Origin: Lysobacterales bacterium
Lineage (GTDB): Bacteria; Pseudomonadota; Gammaproteobacteria; Xanthomonadales; Xanthomonadaceae
Assembly (NCBI GenBank): GCA_015655035.1
Contig: JAATFS010000219.1
Span: 1-8,743, forward strand
Reading direction: 5' to 3'
Length of the DNA stretch: 8,743 nucleotides
Shown: one piece after another, positions 5,718 through 8,743 of the stretch
How the letters are laid out: every line of letters begins with the position of its first letter
Position numbering within the stretch: the first letter of the stretch is position 1
Position numbers and translations under genes: made by a program
The notes under the pieces: model-generated
The model's database searches: none
Seen by the model: only the letters and a program-made list of their open reading frames with translations
What the model was told of the DNA's origin: nothing

Positions 5718-7088
5718 ATGTCGCTCCCCCTCGGTTTCACCTCGCCGACCCCCACCGCACTGCCGCTGTACGTCCTCGACCACACCGAATTCGCCGACTG
5801 GTGCGCGCAGCAGCCGGCCGCCGTGGTGGCCTGGGCACAGGCGCAGCGGTTCAGCGCAGCGGCCGGCAGCGTGTTGTTGCTGCCGGGCGAGCAGGGCCTG
5901 GCCGGCGCGGTGCTGGGCGTGGGTGAGCGTGGGGATGCCTACGCCTATGCGCATGGGCCGTTCGCGCTGCCGGTGGGCACCACCTGGACCCTGGCCAGCC
6001 CCCTGAGTGACAGCGAGCAGGCCACGCTGGCACTGGGCTGGGGCCTGGGCAGCTATCGCTTTGCGCGCTATCGCAAGCCGCTGCGGGTGCCGGCCGAGCT
6101 GGCGCTGACACCATCGGCGGAGACCGCCGCGCTGATCCAGGCCTGCCTGCGGGTGCGCGACTGGGTCAACACGCCGACCGAGGACATGGGCCCGGAACAG
6201 CTGGAGACCGCCGCACGCGAGCTGGCCCAGGCGCATGGCGCCCGCTTCGAGGCGATCGTCGGCGACGCGCTGCTGGCGCAGAACTTCCCTACTATCCATG
6301 CAGTGGGCCGCGCCTCGCACCGCGCGCCCAGGCTGCTCGAATTGAATTGGGGCGATCCCGCGCATCCGCGTCTGGTGCTGGTCGGCAAGGGGGTGTGCTT
6401 CGATACCGGCGGCCTGGACCTGAAGCCAGCCGACGGCATGCGCAACATGAAGAAAGACATGGGCGGCGCCGCGCATGCGCTGGCATTGGCCGGGCTGGTG
6501 ATGGCGCAGCAGTTGCCGGTGCGGCTGACACTATTGATCCCGGCAGTGGAAAACGCGGTCGGCCCGAACGCGTTCCGTCCCGGCGAGGTGATCACCACCC
6601 GCTCCGGCGCCACCGTGGAAGTGGACAACACCGATGCCGAAGGCCGGCTGGTGTTGTGCGATGCGCTGAGCTATGCCGGCGAGCAGCCGGCAGACCTGAT
6701 CCTGGATTTCGCCACCCTTACCGGTGCCGCGCGCGTGGCGCTGGGCCCGGACCTGCCGGCGCTGTTCGCCAACGACGACGCGCTGGCGCAGGCCTGGATC
6801 GATGCCGGCGAGCGCACCCGCGACCCGGTCTGGCGCATGCCGCTGTGGCGCCCGTATCTGCGCTATCTCACCAGCCACGTCGCCGACCTCGCCAACGCCG
6901 GTTCACGCATGGCCGGCGCGGTCACCGCCGCGCTGTACCTGGAACGCTTCGTCCCCGCCAACCAGGCCTGGGCGCATCTGGACGTGTACGCCTGGAACGA
7001 TGGTGAACGCGCCGGCCGACCGACCGGCGGCGAGGCGCTGGCGCTGCGCTCGGCCTACGCGATGCTGAAGGCGCGCTACCCGAACTAG
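5718..7088 (+). CDS. M17 family leucyl aminopeptidase
   Basis: 456-residue cytosolic di-metal aminopeptidase that removes N-terminal residues from peptides during protein turnover. AAGGA at 5706-5710 sits 7 nt before the ATG. The C-terminal catalytic domain (about 125-456) carries every expected residue when set against E. coli PepA. Metal ligands are Lys224 and Asp229 in VGKGVCFDTGG, Asp247 in KKDMGGAA, and Asp306 and Glu308 in NTDAEGRL. Catalytic Lys236 (LDLKP) and Arg310 are also present. The N-terminal domain is only about 125 residues and diverges from PepA, and the whole is roughly 45 residues shorter than E. coli PepA (503). This suggests the second, shorter M17 paralogue found in many gammaproteobacteria rather than canonical PepA, so I give no symbol. 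PepA's extra role in DNA binding at cer/XerCD sites should not be assumed. It is convergent with the ThuA-like gene, 50 bp away. Confidence 0.94.
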   Translation: MSLPLGFTSPTPTALPLYVLDHTEFADWCAQQPAAVVAWAQAQRFSAAAGSVLLLPGEQGLAGAVLGVGERGDAYAYAHGPFALPVGTTWTLASPLSDSEQATLALGWGLGSYRFARYRKPLRVPAELALTPSAETAALIQACLRVRDWVNTPTEDMGPEQLETAARELAQAHGARFEAIVGDALLAQNFPTIHAVGRASHRAPRLLELNWGDPAHPRLVLVGKGVCFDTGGLDLKPADGMRNMKKDMGGAAHALALAGLVMAQQLPVRLTLLIPAVENAVGPNAFRPGEVITTRSGATVEVDNTDAEGRLVLCDALSYAGEQPADLILDFATLTGAARVALGPDLPALFANDDALAQAWIDAGERTRDPVWRMPLWRPYLRYLTSHVADLANAGSRMAGAVTAALYLERFVPANQAWAHLDVYAWNDGERAGRPTGGEALALRSAYAMLKARYPN

Positions 7089-7106
7089 CCACTGCAACGC
7101 GCCGAT

Positions 7107-7127
7107 GCGGGCCCAGCCCCCGCCCGC
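7107..7127. terminator. Hairpin between convergent genes
   Basis: GCGGGC (7107-7112) and GCCCGC (7122-7127) form a perfect 6-bp GC stem with a 9-nt loop in the 50-bp gap between the aminopeptidase and thuA-like stop codons. The position suits a bidirectional terminator, but no T-run follows on either strand and GC-rich DNA makes such stems easily by chance. Confidence 0.35.
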
Positions 7128-7138
7128 GCCGCGGATAG

Positions 7139-7912
7139 CTAGTCTGCTGGCGGCGGCGCAATGCCATGGCCGGTGGCAGCCCAGTAGATGCCGCCGTACA
7201 GGTGCTGCAGATAGCGCGGATCGTTGTAGGCCTCGGCCGGGTGGCCGAGCGCGGTAACGAACACCCGTCCGCCCTCGAAATGGTGGTACCAGGCCACCGG
7301 ATGCGGTTTGCCCATGCCTTTGGCGACCTGCCCCGGCCAGATCAGCGTCGGGTCGTAGCTGGTCTCGTCCACCGTCATCAGCGTGACCAGATCATCGCTG
7401 TAGGGTGCATCGTATTCGTACCATTCGTCGGTCCATAGCCAGCGCGCCGGCAAGCCGGCGGTGGCTGGGAAATTACGATCGACCACATCCACCATCGCCG
7501 TCTGCATGTAGGGGTGGGTACGGAAGGATCGGCCGATCAGGCGGTCGTACCACTGCCAGCCGCCGCGCGCGATCGCAAACGCCTTGTGCACCGCCACCAC
7601 GCCCCCGCCGCCGCGCACGTATTGCTGGAACTTGACCCGTTGCGCCGGGCCCAGGTCGGTGGCTGGCGTATTGAGCAGCACGATCGCCTGATACTGCGCC
7701 AGGTCGCCGTCGAACGCCTTGGCGTCGGCGGCCCACGCCAGCTGGAAATAATGCTGGCGCGCCATCGCCTCGAACTGCGGCCTGGCCACCGCGATGTAGT
7801 CGTGGTGGTACTGGTTGGCGATGGCGGCCACCAACACCTTGAACTGCTGTGCCGATGCCGCCGCGCTGAACAGCAGCATTGCCACCCCCACCCATGCACG
7901 TATTGCGTTCAT
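7139..7912 (-). CDS. Secreted ThuA-domain protein (trehalose-utilisation-like fold)
   Basis: 257 residues from ATG at 7912..7910. AGGGGAG (minus strand, 7925..7919) lies 6 nt upstream. The frame opens further upstream, but only this start begins with a classic signal peptide (MNAIRAW, hydrophobic core, SAAASA cleavage before Gln22), so the mature protein is probably periplasmic. The rest is one ThuA domain (PF06283, class I glutamine-amidotransferase-like fold). Features include QYQAIVLLNTP (73-83), YVRGGGGVVAVHKAF (98-112), TDEWYEYD (161-168), PVAWYHHFEGGRVFVTALGHPAEAY (205-229, quoted as family landmarks) and GGIYWAATG (240-248). ThuA proteins are tied to oxidised sugars: rhizobial ThuA/ThuB act in trehalose breakdown through 3-keto intermediates. 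No ThuB-like oxidoreductase, sugar permease or keto-sugar hydrolase is visible here, so the substrate is open. It is divergent from the TonB receptor, and its upstream DNA carries several repeats. Confidence 0.9.
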   Translation of the reverse strand: MNAIRAWVGVAMLLFSAAASAQQFKVLVAAIANQYHHDYIAVARPQFEAMARQHYFQLAWAADAKAFDGDLAQYQAIVLLNTPATDLGPAQRVKFQQYVRGGGGVVAVHKAFAIARGGWQWYDRLIGRSFRTHPYMQTAMVDVVDRNFPATAGLPARWLWTDEWYEYDAPYSDDLVTLMTVDETSYDPTLIWPGQVAKGMGKPHPVAWYHHFEGGRVFVTALGHPAEAYNDPRYLQHLYGGIYWAATGHGIAPPPAD

Positions 7913-7935
7913 CCCGTACTCCCCTGGCAGACCGT

Positions 7936-7957
7936 GCCGAGCATAGTGCGGCTCGGC
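7936..7957. promoter_or_regulatory. Perfect 7-bp inverted repeat just upstream of the thuA-like gene
   Basis: GCCGAGC (7936-7942) and GCTCGGC (7951-7957) flank an 8-nt spacer that, on the minus strand, includes TATGCT (7945..7940), a possible -10 box. The element begins 24 nt before the thuA-like start codon. It could be an operator overlapping the promoter or a leader hairpin. I see no -35 at proper spacing. Confidence 0.3.
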
Positions 7958-7976
7958 GTCGCCCCCGCCAGGAGTG

Positions 7977-7987
7977 TGCAAATTGCA
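7977..7987. repeat. Palindrome TGCAAATTGCA
   Basis: Five-base arms TGCAA/TTGCA around one central base, AT-rich against a GC-rich background, in the spacer between the thuA-like and receptor genes. The shape resembles a half-symmetric repressor site, but it matches no regulator I can name. Confidence 0.3.
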
Positions 7988-7994
7988 TAGGCCG

Positions 7995-8019
7995 ATACCC
8001 CTGCGGCATACCCTGCGGC
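7995..8019. repeat. Tandem near-duplicate ATACCC(C)TGCGGC
   Basis: Two abutting copies, 7995-8007 (ATACCCCTGCGGC) and 8008-8019 (ATACCCTGCGGC), differ by one C. They lie in the divergent regulatory spacer, 4 nt from a second tandem pair. They could be a paired protein-binding site or a slippage product. Confidence 0.6.
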
Positions 8020-8023
8020 CGCG

Positions 8024-8048
8024 AATGTGTGTCAAAAATGTGTCCAAG
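8024..8048. repeat. Tandem near-duplicate AATGTGT(N)TCAAA-like units
   Basis: AATGTGTGTCAAA (8024-8036) is followed directly by AATGTGTCCAAG (8037-8048). AATGTGT is exact in both copies, with a 13-base period. Read on the minus strand the first copy contains TTGACA (8035..8030), a perfect -35 hexamer for the thuA-like side. The best -10-like sequence behind it (TATGCC) is at a long 19-nt spacing. Confidence 0.5.
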
Positions 8049-8234
8049 ACCGGCCCGTCCGCTTACACTTGCCGCCGATGTCGACCCTCACCCCGACTTA
8101 ACGGTCGCGAGCATTCCTCGATAACCGTCATCCGCCCACCGCTCTTCCAGGCGGCCGGCAGCGTCGACAGCGCCAGCCAGGTATCTGCCGTCCCCCTCAC
8201 GCAGGGATGGCAGGTCCAAGCCAGCATTCAATCC

Positions 8235-8275
8235 GGCCGTTCCAGCAGTGCTTGTCTTCGGCGCTGTGGATGGCC
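8235..8275 (+). promoter_or_regulatory. Long imperfect hairpin in the leader of the TonB receptor gene
   Basis: The left arm GGCC-gt-TCCA-g-CAGTGC (8235-8251) pairs with GCGCTGTGGA-t-GGCC (8261-8275). This gives 14 base pairs with one bulged G, one U-G wobble and a 2x1 internal loop, closing a 9-nt loop TTGTCTTCG. It ends 14 nt before the GGAG ribosome binding site (8290-8293) of the receptor. It could act in attenuation, mRNA stability or small-RNA pairing. Found by eye; not folded by program. Confidence 0.4.
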
Positions 8276-8299
8276 ATGTCTGCTTGCTTGGAGTCTGTG

Positions 8300-8743
8300 A
8301 TGAACCGTTCCTTCCCTACCCGGCGCGTGCCGCGCCGATCGATTCTGGCCGTGGCCTGCCTGTTCGCCACGCTACCGCCCGCCTTCGCCGCCGATCCGCT
8401 GGCGCAAGCCGACGCCGATAACGATGTCACCAATCTCGACAAGATCGTCGTCAAGGGCGAGCGCGCCGAGGGCTACAGCGTCAGGAAGACCTCCGCCGGC
8501 ACCCGCTTCGATCTGGCGCCGCGCGATATCCCGCAGTCGGTCAGCATCATCAGCCACCAGCGTATCGAGGATCAGAACCTCGATGACATCATCGACGTGC
8601 TGGAAAACACCACCGGCGTATCCAATATCCGTTCCGACAGCGAGCGCGTCGATTTCTTCGCGCGTGGCTTCTACATCGACAACTACCAATTCGATGGCAT
8701 CCCGACCACGATGGTGCGCAACTGGAGCTATGGCGATTCGGCA
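8300..8743 (+). CDS. TonB-dependent siderophore receptor, FhuE-like, 3' end cut by window edge
   Basis: 148 codons are open from ATG 8300 to the right edge. GGAG at 8290-8293 lies 6 nt upstream. Residues 1-30 form a signal peptide (basic RRVPRR, hydrophobic core, PPAFA cleavage before Ala31) targeting the outer membrane. A TonB-box-like stretch DKIVV sits at 47-51. The plug domain starts at about 62: LAPRDIPQSVSIISHQRIED (72-91), then LDDIIDVLENTTGVS (94-108), FFARGF (119-124) and IDNYQFDGIPT (126-136). These phrases are typical of the FhuE/FoxA/FpvA class of ferric hydroxamate or mixed-siderophore receptors. There is no N-terminal signalling (STN) domain, so it should not drive a surface-signalling sigma factor. 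The barrel and any downstream genes lie outside the window, so the ligand cannot be fixed. Iron (Fur) control is expected for the family, but no clear Fur box is visible. Confidence 0.92.
   Translation, partial: MNRSFPTRRVPRRSILAVACLFATLPPAFAADPLAQADADNDVTNLDKIVVKGERAEGYSVRKTSAGTRFDLAPRDIPQSVSIISHQRIEDQNLDDIIDVLENTTGVSNIRSDSERVDFFARGFYIDNYQFDGIPTTMVRNWSYGDSA

Larger units (their letters stand above)
7913..8299. other. 387-bp divergent spacer between thuA-like and receptor genes
   Basis: No convincing gene lies here. The half nearest the thuA-like gene (7913-8048) is crowded with the inverted repeat, palindrome and two tandem duplications listed separately. The half nearest the receptor has a weak -10-like TACACT (8064-8069). 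It also has a seven-codon open frame ATG...TAA (8078-8101) in the receptor's frame, and the leader hairpin at 8235-8275. I looked for a Fur box, which is expected before a siderophore receptor, and found no good match to the 19-bp consensus. A CRP/Clp-type TGTGA-N6-TCACA site is also absent. Confidence 0.6.

Noticed and set aside
7913..8047. Upstream start for the ThuA-like protein adding 45 residues
   Set aside because: It would place the signal peptide internally and cover the repeat-rich promoter region. ATG 7912 has AGGGGAG just upstream.
8105..8130. Possible Fur box (GAGCATTCCTCGATAACCG region)
   Set aside because: Only scattered matches to the GATAATGATAATCATTATC consensus and no dyad symmetry.

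Overview
The window reads as chromosomal DNA of a GC-rich gammaproteobacterium, most likely a xanthomonad (Xanthomonas or a close relative). This is an inference from base composition, the mix of gene families and the style of the proteins; no marker gene fixes the species. I see no rRNA, tRNA, CRISPR array, integrase, transposase or insertion sequence. It looks like ordinary core or soft-core chromosome, and I did not find a clearly new multi-gene system.

Layout. (1) Positions 1-441, minus strand, hold the 5' part of a Lys/Ala-rich histone H1-like (AlgP-like) gene that runs off the left edge. (2) Divergent from it is a DegQ/HtrA-type periplasmic serine protease (690-2126), followed by a perfect 11-bp inverted repeat. 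(3) A tight three-gene operon follows (2297-3540): a DUF883/YqjD-like protein, a YqjE-like 'phage holin family' membrane protein, and a small third protein in the position of YqjK. The last two genes overlap as ATGA. (4) An AI-2E/PerM-family membrane protein (3724-4833) comes next. (5) Then a YigB-like HAD phosphatase (4933-5652), possibly leaderless, and an M17 leucyl aminopeptidase (5718-7088) 65 bp downstream. (6) Convergent to these is a secreted ThuA-domain protein on the minus strand (7139-7912). (7) The right edge cuts a TonB-dependent siderophore receptor of FhuE-like type (8300-8743, 148 residues visible).

How the parts fit. The left half has an envelope and stress theme: periplasmic protein quality control, ribosome or membrane-associated YqjD-type proteins and a DNA/RNA-binding basic protein. 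The middle is housekeeping (phosphatase, peptidase). The right end is surface uptake and periplasmic carbohydrate-type chemistry. The two edge genes lack a stop or a 3' end only because the window ends.

The most unusual non-coding DNA lies at the right end. The spacer between the thuA-like and receptor genes carries two tandem near-duplications, a short palindrome and an inverted repeat on the thuA side. It also carries a long imperfect hairpin just upstream of the receptor's ribosome binding site. These structures were found by eye and have not been folded or tested for conservation.
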